NCBI GenBank assembly: GCA_028277725.1
Contig: JANQFX010000034.1
Span: 56,523-120,522 of the forward strand
Direction: 5' to 3'
Source of the DNA: Thiohalocapsa sp.
GTDB lineage: Bacteria; Pseudomonadota; Gammaproteobacteria; Chromatiales; Chromatiaceae
DNA: 64,000 nucleotides
A program made the translations under genes and the position numbers. This document shows, in pieces, positions 32,441 to 42,113 of the stretch; the stretch's first letter is position 1; every line of letters begins with the position of its first letter. The notes beneath the pieces are model-generated. The model did no database searches, had not been told where the DNA came from, and saw only the letters and a list, made by a program, of their open reading frames with translations.

Positions 32441-33760
32441 ATGGTCAAGCATCCCCCCCACCTCTGCTCCATCCTGTGCTTGCTGCTACCGCTGGTCGCG
32501 GCCTGCGGCGACACGCCGAGCCCGATCGATCCCTCGGATCAGGAGCGGAGCGAGACGCCGACCCAATCCCCGACGGAATCGAGGGCCGAGGCCATGGACG
32601 ACATGCCGCTGGAACACGCGGCCAAGCACATGGACCCCAAGTACGTCTGCCCCATGCATCCGAAGATCATCAAGGACGCACCCGGCGACTGCCCCATCTG
32701 CGGCATGGATCTGGTCGAAAAGCGGCTCGACCCGATGACGGGCAAGCATCCGGAGGTCGGCCTCACGCCAGCCGTGATCCAGACGCTCGGCGTGCGCACG
32801 GCCGAGGCCGAGCGCGGCACCCTGTGGAAGTTCATCAAGACCGTCGGGCGCATCGAGTACGATGAGACCCGCCTCGCCCACGTCCACCCGCGGGCGTCGG
32901 GCTGGATCGAGTCGCTGGACCTGCGCGCGGAGGGCGAGCCGGTCGACGCGGGCCAGCAGCTCGCCGAGCTGTACGCACCGGACATCCTGTCTGCACAGGT
33001 CGACTTCCTGCTGGCCCAGGACCGCCCAGCCGCCCGGCGCCGCGTCGACGAGGACAAGGCGCGTAACATCCTGCGCCTATTGGACGTGCCGGACGACGTC
33101 ATCCGCGACATCGAGCGCAGTGGTGAGCCGCGTAACCGCATCCCGGTGCGTGCACCCATCAGCGGCATCGTCACGCGGATGACCGCCCGAGACGGCATGT
33201 ATGTCACGGAATCCAGCGAGATGTTCAGTATCGCGGACCTGAGCCGCGTCTGGGTCCTGGTGGACGTCTACGAGCATCAGATCGACTGGGTCCGCGAGGG
33301 GCTGGAGGCCAAGATGACCATGCCGGCGCGGCCAGGCCGCAGCTGGAGCGGCCGGGTGGACTATCTCTACCCGGAGCTGGACCCGGAGACGCGCACCCTG
33401 ACCGTGCGCCTCGTGTTCGACAATCCCGACCGGGCGCTGAAGCCGAACATGTTCGCCGACGTGGCCATCTACGGCGGCCCGAAACACGAGGTGCTGAAGG
33501 TGCCGGCGGAGGCGGTGATCGTCACCGGCGAGCGCGAGAGCGTCGTCAAGGCCCTCGGTGACGGCCGCTTCCAGCCGGTGGACGTGGTCACTGGCATGTG
33601 GCGCGGCGGCGAGGTGGAGATCCTGTCCGGGCTCGAACCCGGCGACCGCGTGGTCGTGTCCGGGCAATTCCTGATCGACTCCGAGTCCGGCCTCAGAGCG
33701 AGCTTCGCGCGCTTGGCGGAGCCGGCGGACGCGACGGCTGCCGCGGGAGCTCAACCCTGA
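32441..33760 (+). CDS. cusB: Cu(I)/Ag(I) efflux periplasmic adaptor (CusB family) with heavy-metal-binding domain
   Basis: Membrane-fusion subunit of a CusCBA-type heavy-metal pump. The chosen ATG gives a lipoprotein signal (LCLLLPLVAAC) and 439 residues. A heavy-metal-binding domain follows at about residues 65-95, with CPMHPKIIKDAPGDCPICGMDL. The adaptor core shows TVGRIEYDETRLAHVHPRASG (barrel-sandwich), a short hairpin with YAPDILSAQ, RAPISGIVTRM and ADLSRVWVLVDVYEH. The frame is open far upstream but only this part is protein-like. Its 3' end overlaps an opposite-strand methyltransferase by 10 bp; cusA follows 739 bp later. Confidence 0.92.
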   Translation: MVKHPPHLCSILCLLLPLVAACGDTPSPIDPSDQERSETPTQSPTESRAEAMDDMPLEHAAKHMDPKYVCPMHPKIIKDAPGDCPICGMDLVEKRLDPMTGKHPEVGLTPAVIQTLGVRTAEAERGTLWKFIKTVGRIEYDETRLAHVHPRASGWIESLDLRAEGEPVDAGQQLAELYAPDILSAQVDFLLAQDRPAARRRVDEDKARNILRLLDVPDDVIRDIERSGEPRNRIPVRAPISGIVTRMTARDGMYVTESSEMFSIADLSRVWVLVDVYEHQIDWVREGLEAKMTMPARPGRSWSGRVDYLYPELDPETRTLTVRLVFDNPDRALKPNMFADVAIYGGPKHEVLKVPAEAVIVTGERESVVKALGDGRFQPVDVVTGMWRGGEVEILSGLEPGDRVVVSGQFLIDSESGLRASFARLAEPADATAAAGAQP

Positions 33761-34386
33761 TCCGTCAACGCAATGCCTTTGGTGATGATCGCAACCGTCT
33801 TTTCCGCGCCGCGCGAGCGGTCGACGCTGAGCGCATAGTTCGGGTCGATGGCGCGGAAACGCGCGATCCAGCCCTCGGGCGGGAAGATGGACAAGTGCGA
33901 GTGCCCGTCGTCGAAGCAGGCGATCTTGTGATACGCCTGTGGCGCGCAAGCGTCGATCTTGGCCAACACGGCGTCCAGGCGATCCGGCGGCAGGTGCTCG
34001 AGGAAGTCTGCACTGCATGCGAGGTCGAAGCCGCCGGGCAGGTCGTCCTCGATCAGGTTCAGCCGCAGAAAGCGCAGCTCCGGGTTTCGGGCCAGCAGCT
34101 TGACCAGTATCGGCGACAGCGCCCAGTCGCAACCGCAGACCTTGTCGAACCGGCCGAGCGCCTGCTCAAGGAAACGTCCGTTGCCGCAGCCGAGTTCGAT
34201 GACGTTGCGGCCTTCGCCGGCCAGCAGGCCCGCGTCCCCCGCGAGCCAGTTGTTCTGCCGATAGCCTGGATCTGCCTCGTGCAGAGACTGATAGTAGGCG
34301 GCGTCGAGCGGCGCCCCGGTGCCCAGCAGAGAGCGCCGCTTCCAGGGGAAGGGCAGGTTCAGGCGCATCGACATCGGGACTCCCAT
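33751..34386 (-). CDS. Class I SAM-dependent methyltransferase
   Basis: 211 residues with motif I VIELGCGNGRFLEQAL, CSADFLEHLPPDRLD and a C-terminal SVDRSRGAEKTVAIITKG. The target is unknown. It is transcribed against the metal-efflux genes and sits exactly between cusB and cusA, overlapping the end of cusB by 10 bp. This position is not normal for Cus operons and suggests insertion or rearrangement. Confidence 0.82.
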   Translation of the reverse strand: MGVPMSMRLNLPFPWKRRSLLGTGAPLDAAYYQSLHEADPGYRQNNWLAGDAGLLAGEGRNVIELGCGNGRFLEQALGRFDKVCGCDWALSPILVKLLARNPELRFLRLNLIEDDLPGGFDLACSADFLEHLPPDRLDAVLAKIDACAPQAYHKIACFDDGHSHLSIFPPEGWIARFRAIDPNYALSVDRSRGAEKTVAIITKGIALTDQG

Positions 34387-34499
34387 CGCGTTCTCGTTCA
34401 GTCGTCACCGTGCGTCGGCGCCTACTTCCATCGATGGAGAGGCACTGACAAACCTCGGCACAACGAATTGAATTATCGAATCATTTTTGCAGTTGCGCC

Positions 34500-37400
34500 A
34501 TGCATCAGGTAATACTCTGGTCACTACGCAACCGCTTCCTGGTGCTGGCGGCGTCGGTGCTGCTCGCGGGCTGGGGCCTGGCGGCGCTGAAGCAAACGCC
34601 GCTGGATGCGATCCCTGACCTGTCGGATGTGCAGGTCATCGTCAAGACCAGCTTCCCCGGCCAGGCGCCGCGGGTAGTGGAGGAGCAGGTCACCTACCCC
34701 ATCACGACCACCATGCTCTCGGTACCCGGTGCGACGGCGGTGCGCGGGTACAGCTTCTTCGGCGACTCCTACGTCTACGTTATCTTCGAGGACGGCACCG
34801 ACCTCTACTGGGCGCGCTCGCGGGTGCTGGAGTACCTCGATCAGGCCGCGGCGGCTCTGCCGGACGGCGTACAGCCACGGCTCGGTCCGGACGCCACCGG
34901 CGTCGGCTGGATCTACAGCTACGCGCTGGTGGATCGCACCGGCCAGCACGACCTGGCGCAGCTCACCAGCCTACAGAACTGGTTCTTGAAGTTCGAGCTG
35001 CAAAGCCTGCCCGGCGTCGCCGAGGTCGCCACCGTCGGCGGCATGGTGCGCCAGTATCAGATCGTCATCGACCCGGACAAGCTGCGCGCCTACGGCATCC
35101 CGCTCAGGCGGGTCATGGACGCGGTGCGCGACGCGAATCGCGACGTCGGCGGCTCGGTGCTGGAACTGGCCGAGGCCGAGTACATGGTCCGCACCCGCGG
35201 CTATCTCAGGTCCCTGTCCGACATCGAGCTGATCCCGGTGCACACCCCCGCCGCCGGAACACCGGTGTTGCTGCGCGACATCGCCCGCGTGCAGACGGGC
35301 CCAGAGATGCGCCGGGTCGTCGCCGACCTCGACGGCGAGGGCGAGATCACGGGCGGCATCATCGTCATGCGCTCCGGCGAGAACGCGCTGGCCACCATCG
35401 ACGCGGTCGAAGCACGGTTGGAAGAGCTCCGCGCGGGACTGCCGGCCGGCGTCGAGATCATCGAGACCTACGACCGCTCCGAGTTGATCCTGGAGGCGGT
35501 CGACAACCTGCAGGAGAAGCTTGTCGAGGAGCTGGTCGTAGTCGCGCTGATGTGCCTGGCCTTCCTGGTCCACCTACGCTCGGCGCTGGTGGTGGTCATC
35601 AGCCTGCCGCTCGGCGTGCTCGCAGCTTTCGTCGTCATGAACGCCCAGGGCATCAATGCCAACATCATGTCCCTCGGCGGCATCGCCATTGCCATCGGTG
35701 CCATGGTCGATGCATCCATCGTCATGATCGAGAACGCGCACAAGCACCTGGAGCGCTTCGAGGACAAGCACGGACACCGACCCACGGGCGACGCCCACTG
35801 GCGCGTCATCGGCGAGGCCGCAGTCGAAGTCGGGCCGGCGCTGTTCTTCAGCCTGCTCGTCATCACGCTGAGTTTTCTGCCCGTGTTCGCACTGCAGGCG
35901 CAGGAAGGGCGGCTGTTCAGCCCGCTGGCCTACACCAAGACCTATGCCATGGCCGCGGCCGCCGGGCTCGCCGTGACCCTGGTGCCGGTGCTCATGGGCT
36001 ATCTGGTGCGTGGGCGCATCCCGCCGGAGACCAGGAACCCGCTCAATCTGCTGCTGATCCGCCTCTACCGCCCGCTGCTGCGCCTGGTGTTGCGCCTGCC
36101 GCGGACCACGGCACTGCTGGCGCTGCTGGTGCTCTGGAGCACCATGATCCCCATCGCCGGCGTCGGCGGCCTGCTTGCGCCGCTGAAGTGGCCCATGGCG
36201 ACCCTGTCGGTTGCATCCAGCGCCGCCGGCTGGCAGTGGGGCTCGGCACGGGCGGAGTCGGCCATGGACGTGGTGGAGGGCTGGCAGCAGGGGCTCGCCG
36301 ACGCGTGGCGGGAGGGTTTGCAGGGCGTGCCGGTACTCGCCGGCTGGCACCGCGGGTTCGGCTCCGAGTTCATGCCGGACCTGGATGAGGGCGATCTGAT
36401 GTACATGCCCACCACCCTGCCCGGACTCTCCATCGGCAAGGCACAGGCGCTCCTGCAACAGACCGACCGGCTCATTGCGAGCGTGCCGGAGGTGGAGCGG
36501 GTGTTCGGCAAGATCGGGCGCGCCGATACGGCCACGGACCCGGCGCCCCTGACCATGATCGAGACCCTGATCCAGCTGAAGCCCAAGTCCGATTGGCGGC
36601 CGGACCTGACCCTGGATGGGCTCATCGACGAGCTCGACGCGACGGTCGACCTGCCCGGCGTCACCAACGCCTGGGTCATGCCCATCAAGACCCGCATCGA
36701 CATGCTCGCCACCGGCATCAAGACGCCGGTGGGGGTCAAGATCGCGGGGCCGGTCCTTCAGGAGATCGAGCGCATCGGCCAGGACGTGGAGCGCGCCCTG
36801 ATGCGGGTGGACGGCACCGCGTCGGCCTACTCCGAACGGGTCGCCGGTGGACGCTACATCGAGATCCGCCCGGACCGGCTCGCCGCGGCGCGGGTCGGAC
36901 TAAACGTCAGCGACATCAACGATACGGTCGCCGCGGCCATCGGCGGCATCAATGTCAGCCGCACCGTCGAGGGGCTGGAGCGCTACCCGATCAACGTCCG
37001 CTTTCCGCGCGAACAGCGCGACGACATCCAGAAGCTCCGCGAGCTGCCCATGGTCACGCCCACGGGCGCGCAGGTACCGCTGGCCCAGGTCGCCGAGGTC
37101 GTCGTCGCCGACGGCGCGCCCATGCTCAAGAGCGAGAACGCCCGCCTGAACGGCTGGACCTTCGTCGACATCCGCGGCCGCGATCTGGGTGGCTGGATCG
37201 AGGAGGCCCGCGAGGTCGTGCGAGAACAGGTCGAGCTGCCGCCCGGCTACTCGCTCACCTGGTCCGGCCAGTACGAGTACATGCAGCGCACCCGGGAGCG
37301 CCTGGCGCAGGTGGTACCCGCGACGCTCGCGATCATCTTTCTGCTGCTGTACCTCACCTTCCGCGGCATCACCCAGGCACTGATCGTGATGCTGTCCCTG

Positions 37401-37835
37401 CCCTTCTCGCTGGTCGGGGGTCTCTGGCTGATCTATCTGCTCGGCTACAACTGGTCCGTGGCGGTGGCTGTCGGCTTCATTGCGCTGGCGGGCGTCGCGG
37501 CGGAGTTCGGCGTCGTCATGCTGGTGTATCTCGACAACGCGCTCGAGCGCAGGCGTGCCAACGGCAGCCTGCGTACCCTGGCGGACCTGAAGCAGGCCAT
37601 CATCGAGGGCGCGGCGCTACGCATCCGCCCGAAGGCGATGACCGTCGCCACCATTTTCGCCGGCCTGCTCCCGATCATGCTGCTCGGCGGCGTTGGCGGC
37701 GAGGTTATGCGGCGCATCGCCGCGCCCATGGTCGGCGGCATGATCACGGCGCCGCTGCTGAGCCTGTTCGTGATACCCGCCATCTACCTGCTCTGGCGCC
37801 GGCGCTCAAGCCTTGCTGGACAGGGTCTAAACTGA
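34500..37835 (+). CDS. cusA: Cu(I)/Ag(I) efflux RND transporter CusA
   Basis: Inner-membrane proton-driven pump of the heavy-metal RND family, 1111 residues. TM4 has the proton-relay Asp in GAMVDASIVMIENAHK. The three copper-binding methionines of E. coli CusA (573, 623, 672) have counterparts in GDLMYMPTTLPG (Met636), APLTMIETLIQL (Met686) and TRIDMLATGIKTP (Met735), each offset by 63. The offset is explained by an insertion between TM7 and GSEFMPDLDEG (roughly APLKWPMATL to GWHRGF). C-terminal helices include GFIALAGVAAEFGVVM and RPKAMTVATIFAGLLPI. The outer-membrane partner CusC is not in the window. Confidence 0.95.
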   Translation: MHQVILWSLRNRFLVLAASVLLAGWGLAALKQTPLDAIPDLSDVQVIVKTSFPGQAPRVVEEQVTYPITTTMLSVPGATAVRGYSFFGDSYVYVIFEDGTDLYWARSRVLEYLDQAAAALPDGVQPRLGPDATGVGWIYSYALVDRTGQHDLAQLTSLQNWFLKFELQSLPGVAEVATVGGMVRQYQIVIDPDKLRAYGIPLRRVMDAVRDANRDVGGSVLELAEAEYMVRTRGYLRSLSDIELIPVHTPAAGTPVLLRDIARVQTGPEMRRVVADLDGEGEITGGIIVMRSGENALATIDAVEARLEELRAGLPAGVEIIETYDRSELILEAVDNLQEKLVEELVVVALMCLAFLVHLRSALVVVISLPLGVLAAFVVMNAQGINANIMSLGGIAIAIGAMVDASIVMIENAHKHLERFEDKHGHRPTGDAHWRVIGEAAVEVGPALFFSLLVITLSFLPVFALQAQEGRLFSPLAYTKTYAMAAAAGLAVTLVPVLMGYLVRGRIPPETRNPLNLLLIRLYRPLLRLVLRLPRTTALLALLVLWSTMIPIAGVGGLLAPLKWPMATLSVASSAAGWQWGSARAESAMDVVEGWQQGLADAWREGLQGVPVLAGWHRGFGSEFMPDLDEGDLMYMPTTLPGLSIGKAQALLQQTDRLIASVPEVERVFGKIGRADTATDPAPLTMIETLIQLKPKSDWRPDLTLDGLIDELDATVDLPGVTNAWVMPIKTRIDMLATGIKTPVGVKIAGPVLQEIERIGQDVERALMRVDGTASAYSERVAGGRYIEIRPDRLAAARVGLNVSDINDTVAAAIGGINVSRTVEGLERYPINVRFPREQRDDIQKLRELPMVTPTGAQVPLAQVAEVVVADGAPMLKSENARLNGWTFVDIRGRDLGGWIEEAREVVREQVELPPGYSLTWSGQYEYMQRTRERLAQVVPATLAIIFLLLYLTFRGITQALIVMLSLPFSLVGGLWLIYLLGYNWSVAVAVGFIALAGVAAEFGVVMLVYLDNALERRRANGSLRTLADLKQAIIEGAALRIRPKAMTVATIFAGLLPIMLLGGVGGEVMRRIAAPMVGGMITAPLLSLFVIPAIYLLWRRRSSLAGQGLN

Positions 37836-37903
37836 GAGTGAGACCATGGGCGATGGGTGCCGCCCGACGGCCGCCTTGACCGCACCACCCAGCGGAGGCC
37901 GAC

Positions 37904-38149
37904 ATGCTGCTGAAAGACCAAGACACCGGAAAGCTCGTGGAGGTGCTCGCAATCACCGACCTCTACAGCCCGTTGCACAAGAGCCTGGTGGGCCGCTTGC
38001 ATTACGGCGAGGAGCCGCAGGACCCGGCCTACTTCGAGAAGAATCGACTGCGCTTCGCCTCCGGCGAAGCTCTGCCGCGCTGCTGGACGGATCCACACTA
38101 CCGGGATGAGGAGATCGCCGCCTTCGCCGGGCGCACCGCGGCGGACTGA
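37904..38149 (+). CDS. Small conserved-looking hypothetical protein
   Basis: 81 residues with a good ribosome site (GGAGG, 7 bases before the ATG). Sequence features: KDQDTGKLVEVLAITDLYSPLHKSLVG, then GRLHYGEEPQDP and LPRCWTDPHYRD. No signal peptide or membrane segment. I do not recognise the family. It follows cusA by 68 bp on the same strand and may be part of the metal-efflux transcript; one Cys and two His near the C-terminus and middle could bind metal, but that is speculation. Confidence 0.75.
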   Translation: MLLKDQDTGKLVEVLAITDLYSPLHKSLVGRLHYGEEPQDPAYFEKNRLRFASGEALPRCWTDPHYRDEEIAAFAGRTAAD

Positions 38150-38394
38150 GGCGGGCAAGCACAGCCCTACGTCCCGTCAGTCGGACGCGCCGCCGGCCGC
38201 CTCGACGCCGGGCCGACGGCGACGAGGCTGTCGGCTACGCCGATGCTGCAGGTGACGGCCAAACCCGAATGGGATGCCAACCCGAGGCCCGCAGCGAGCA
38301 GAAAGGCCAGGCACCAGAGCGAGTCGCCGCGCCCCGTCCCAGGGCAAGGAATAGGTTGTAGAATGCCAGCAGCCGGACACCACAGGCTCGCCGC

Positions 38395-39567
38395 ATGTCT
38401 TCAGCGACTCGCAGGACCACCCCCGGAACCGAAGCGGTTGGACGCCGTCCCTGGCGTCTGTCCAGTCGGTTTGGTGCAATCGCCCGGACCGTCCTGCGGG
38501 CACGGCTACCGTTGATCTGTTGCCTGTTCGTGGCGCTCGCCCAAGGCACACTCGCGCGGGCCGCGGACGCATCCGACCCCGACGATGGCCTCGACGCCGG
38601 CTTCGACGACGGCGCCATCTATGAGATCCACTACCCGGACTGGTTCAAGGCCGGCTTCCTGGACCTACCGCAGGACGCCGCCGATGCGGCCGAGGCCGGC
38701 AAGCAGGGCCTGTTCCTGTTCTTTAGCACTCAGGGCTGTTCCTACTGCCACCTGTTCATCGAGAAGAGTCTGGGTGATCCGGCCATCGCCGAGCGACTGC
38801 AGCGGCACTTCGAGGCCCTGGGTCTCGAGATCTTCTCCGATGCCGAACTGACCGACTTCACCGGCAACAGTCTGCCGGTCAAGGACTTCGCCATCGTGGC
38901 AGGCGTCGAGTTCGCGCCGACACTGGTATTCGTCGATACCGACGGACAACCGCTACTGAAACTCACCGGCTACTACGCACCCGCGCGCTTCGCCCAGGTG
39001 CTGGACTACCTGATCGACGGCCACCACGCGGACATGACCCTGCGCGACTACCTCTCCGACAGGGCAGCGGGTGCGCACGACGCCGTCTGGTCCATGAGGG
39101 ACGACCCGCTGTTCGACGCCCCGCCCTACGCTCTCGCCCGTGATCGGATGCCCGCGGAGCGCCCCCTGCTCGTTCTGTTCGAGGATGAGGACTGCACCCG
39201 TTGCACGCGCTTCCACGCCGAGGTCCTCGGCGACGAGGACATCCGCTCCGCGCTCACGGGCTTCGACCTGGTGCGACTCGACACCGGCGACGCCGAAACG
39301 CCCGTGCTGACCCCGGACGGCCGCCGCACCAACCCACGGCAATGGTACGAGACACTCGGTTTCACCGAACTGCCGGCGCTGGTCTTTTTCGACGAACAGG
39401 GCGAGGAGGTGCTCGCGACCGATGCCGTGGTGCTGGCAAGCCGCATGCGGAACAGCCTCGGCTTCGTCACCGAGCGGGCCTACGAGCGGGGCTGGAACTA
39501 CCAGCGCTACGCCCGCAGTCAGGCACTCAAGAAGGCGCAGTCGGGCGGCGGGACATCGGGCGACTAG
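38395..39567 (+). CDS. Periplasmic protein with two thioredoxin-like domains
   Basis: 390 residues. A signal segment ([20 protein letters not shown]) follows a basic lead. Domain 1 (about 75-215) has the active-site CxxC in [11 protein letters not shown] and the cis-proline in VEFAPTLVF, resembling the SoxW/thioredoxin_2 type. Domain 2 (about 245-370) has a second CxxC in [12 protein letters not shown] and TELPALVFF. Two complete redox centres in one chain are uncommon. The likely role is a periplasmic thiol-disulfide exchange protein; the position behind the Cu/Ag pump may mean protection of thiols during metal stress. Confidence 0.82.
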   Translation: MSSATRRTTPGTEAVGRRPWRLSSRFGAIARTVLRARLPLICCLFVALAQGTLARAADASDPDDGLDAGFDDGAIYEIHYPDWFKAGFLDLPQDAADAAEAGKQGLFLFFSTQGCSYCHLFIEKSLGDPAIAERLQRHFEALGLEIFSDAELTDFTGNSLPVKDFAIVAGVEFAPTLVFVDTDGQPLLKLTGYYAPARFAQVLDYLIDGHHADMTLRDYLSDRAAGAHDAVWSMRDDPLFDAPPYALARDRMPAERPLLVLFEDEDCTRCTRFHAEVLGDEDIRSALTGFDLVRLDTGDAETPVLTPDGRRTNPRQWYETLGFTELPALVFFDEQGEEVLATDAVVLASRMRNSLGFVTERAYERGWNYQRYARSQALKKAQSGGGTSGD

Positions 39568-39830
39568 CCAGTGGCCGCTGCCCCGCCGGCGCGGTCACAT
39601 CATCGCGGCAAGGATTTCGCTCCCCCGCCGCGTTCAGGATCATCGAGGAACGGGTCAGCGCACCGCCGATGCGGACCTTGCCTTGCAAGGGTTGCATGAC
39701 ACGGTCGTATTCGGCCATGTCGACACACATTGATGCCAGCATCACGTGTGATCCGCATCCGGCCCGAACAACAGCACCCCGCCGTTCTGGTATGTTCTTC
39801 CGTCGGAGCAGCCACCGAGCCGAACTGAAC

Positions 39831-40547
39831 ATGAAGGCCATGATCCTTGCCGCCGGGCGCGGCAACCGCATGCGGCCGCTGACGGACCACACGCCAAAAC
39901 CGCTGCTGACCGCCGGCGGGCGGACGCTGATCGAGCATCAGATCGAAAGACTCAAGGCGGCCGGCTTCACGGAACTGGTCATCAATCACGCGCACCTGGG
40001 TGAACAGATCGAGGCGCACCTGGGCGACGGCTCGCGCTACGGAGTGTCCATTCGTTATTCCCCGGAGGGCCGCGCCATCGGCCACGACGGGGCACTGGAG
40101 ACCGGCGGCGGCATCCTGAAGGCGCTACCGATGCTCTCCGACGGCACCGAGCCCTTTCTCGTCACCAACGGCGACGTCTGGTGCGACTTCGACTACGGCC
40201 GAATGACCACGCAGGATGCCATCGCGGACCGCGACCTCGCGACCATCGCGCTGGTGGATAACCCCGGCCACAATACCGACGGGGACTTCGCGCTGGCCGG
40301 CGGCCGGGTCACCCGTGACAGCGGCGACAAGCTCACCTTCGCCGGCATCGGCCTTTATCGGCCGGCGCTATTCGCGGGCCATGATCCCGATGCACCGCCA
40401 ACGGCCTTCCCGCTCGCGCCGCTGCTGTTCGACGCCATGGACCGCGGCCTGGTGAGCGGCCTCAAGCACACCGGCCGCTGGCTCGACGTCGGCACACCCG
40501 AGCGGCTGGAGCGGCTGGACCGGATGCTAACCGAAGAAGCGGGCTGA
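39831..40547 (+). CDS. murU: N-acetylmuramate alpha-1-phosphate uridylyltransferase MurU-like
   Basis: Nucleotidyltransferase of 238 residues opening with [26 protein letters not shown], the MurU/sugar-1-phosphate transferase signature. [14 protein letters not shown] holds the metal-binding Asp, [16 protein letters not shown] the C-terminal motif. In pseudomonads MurU makes UDP-MurNAc in a fosfomycin-resistant recycling route, usually next to the kinase AmgK. AmgK is not adjacent here, so the assignment rests on sequence alone. Confidence 0.85.
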   Translation: MKAMILAAGRGNRMRPLTDHTPKPLLTAGGRTLIEHQIERLKAAGFTELVINHAHLGEQIEAHLGDGSRYGVSIRYSPEGRAIGHDGALETGGGILKALPMLSDGTEPFLVTNGDVWCDFDYGRMTTQDAIADRDLATIALVDNPGHNTDGDFALAGGRVTRDSGDKLTFAGIGLYRPALFAGHDPDAPPTAFPLAPLLFDAMDRGLVSGLKHTGRWLDVGTPERLERLDRMLTEEAG

Positions 40548-40584
40548 GCCCGGTCCTCAACGCCGACAGCAGCGCATCCAACCC

Positions 40585-42021
40585 ATGGGCCAGGACATCA
40601 CCGACACCGAGTTCACGGCCGCAGACTTCGCGGAGTTCAAGGCGCGGCTGCGCACCGAGACGGACCTGCTGGCGAGCTGGTTCGCCGAGGATTGCTTCGC
40701 CGACACGCCTCGCGAGGCGGGCTTCGAGCTGGAGGCCTGGCTGGTGGACCGTCGCCACCGTGCACCGGCGCCGGTGATCGAGCCGCTGCTCGAGGCCATG
40801 GACGACCCGCTGGTCGTCCCGGAACTGGCGCAATACAACCTGGAGCTCAACGGCACGCCGTTGTTGCTCGGCGGCGACGCGCTGAGCGGCCTCGCCGCGG
40901 AGCTCAAGCGCACCCTCGCACGTGTCCGAGAGGCCGCTTCCGAATTGGAGGCGGACGTCCTCACCTGCGGCATCCTGCCGACACTGCGGGCAGACCACAT
41001 GGTCATGGCGCAGATGACACCCCGCGAGCGCTATCGCGCGCTCAACGAGCAGATCCTGCGCCTGCGCGAGGGCGCACCCATCTGGCTCGAAATCCACGGC
41101 GAACAGCCACTGACGTTCGAGCAGCGCGACGTGATGCTCGAGGCCGCCGCAACCTCGTTCCAGATCCATATCAAGATGTCGGCGGCGGAATCGGCGCGGG
41201 TCTTCAACGCCTCCAAGATCCTGTCCGCGCCCATGGTCGCCATGGCATCGAACTCACCCTTCCTGTTCGGCCGCGAACTCTGGTGCGAGACGCGCATCCC
41301 GTTGTTCGAGCAGGCCGTCTCGGTCGGCGGTAGCCCGCTGCGCGAGCGCGTCAGCTTCGGCATCAACTACGCCTGGGGCACGGTGCTCGATGCGTTCCGT
41401 GCCAACATCCGCCGCTACCCGGTGCTGTTGCCACATCTGATGGATACACCACCGGAACAGCTCGCCCACCTGCGCCTGCACAACGGCACCATCTGGCGCT
41501 GGAATCGACCCCTGATCGGCTTCGACACGCGGCCCGGCCAGACCCCGATTCCGCACCTGCGCCTGGAGCACCGCGTCGCCGCCTCCGGGCCGAGCGTCCT
41601 CGACAATGTCGCCAACGCCGCCTTCTACTTCGGCGCCGTCCATGCCCTGGCAAGGGCCGAGGAGCCGCCGGAGCGGCGCATTCCATTCCCGCAGGCGAGG
41701 GCCAATTTCTATCTCGCCGCCGAATACGGCCTCGACGTCCGCGTCGCCTGGGAGGATCGATCGCGCGTCGCGTTGTCCGAGTTGATTATCGAGCACCTGC
41801 TGCCGCTCGCCCATATCGGCCTTGCGGACCTCGGAGTGGACGCCGTCGAGCGCGAGCACTGGCTCGGCATCGTCGAACAGCGGGTGCGCACCAACCGCAC
41901 CGGTGCCCGTTGGCAGCGCGCCTGGGCCGCACGCTACGGCCGCGACTGGGAGGGCCTCACCGATGCCTACCTGGAACGCCAACTCAGCGGCCGGGCGGTG
42001 CATGAATGGACCCTGACCTGA
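40585..42021 (+). CDS. Glutamate-cysteine ligase-like (GCS2) carboxylate-amine ligase
   Basis: 478-residue member of the GCS2 family of ATP-dependent carboxylate-amine ligases. Visible parts: REAGFELEAWLVD (substrate-binding Glu region), LAQYNLELNGTPLLL, MTPRERYRALNEQI, ATSFQIHIKMS and ASNSPFLFGRELWCETRIPLFEQA. The reaction is probably formation of a gamma-glutamyl peptide bond, possibly gamma-glutamylcysteine, but YbdK-like enzymes of this family have weak activity and the true substrate is uncertain. The downstream M14 gene follows directly and may be coupled. Confidence 0.83.
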   Translation: MGQDITDTEFTAADFAEFKARLRTETDLLASWFAEDCFADTPREAGFELEAWLVDRRHRAPAPVIEPLLEAMDDPLVVPELAQYNLELNGTPLLLGGDALSGLAAELKRTLARVREAASELEADVLTCGILPTLRADHMVMAQMTPRERYRALNEQILRLREGAPIWLEIHGEQPLTFEQRDVMLEAAATSFQIHIKMSAAESARVFNASKILSAPMVAMASNSPFLFGRELWCETRIPLFEQAVSVGGSPLRERVSFGINYAWGTVLDAFRANIRRYPVLLPHLMDTPPEQLAHLRLHNGTIWRWNRPLIGFDTRPGQTPIPHLRLEHRVAASGPSVLDNVANAAFYFGAVHALARAEEPPERRIPFPQARANFYLAAEYGLDVRVAWEDRSRVALSELIIEHLLPLAHIGLADLGVDAVEREHWLGIVEQRVRTNRTGARWQRAWAARYGRDWEGLTDAYLERQLSGRAVHEWTLT

Positions 42022-42113
42022 GGCCCGCAACAAACCAGACCACCCGACACGCTCGTACAGACCAACGCGCCATCATCTCGTACCGAGCCCGCCGAACCCG
42101 AGGAATTCGAGCC

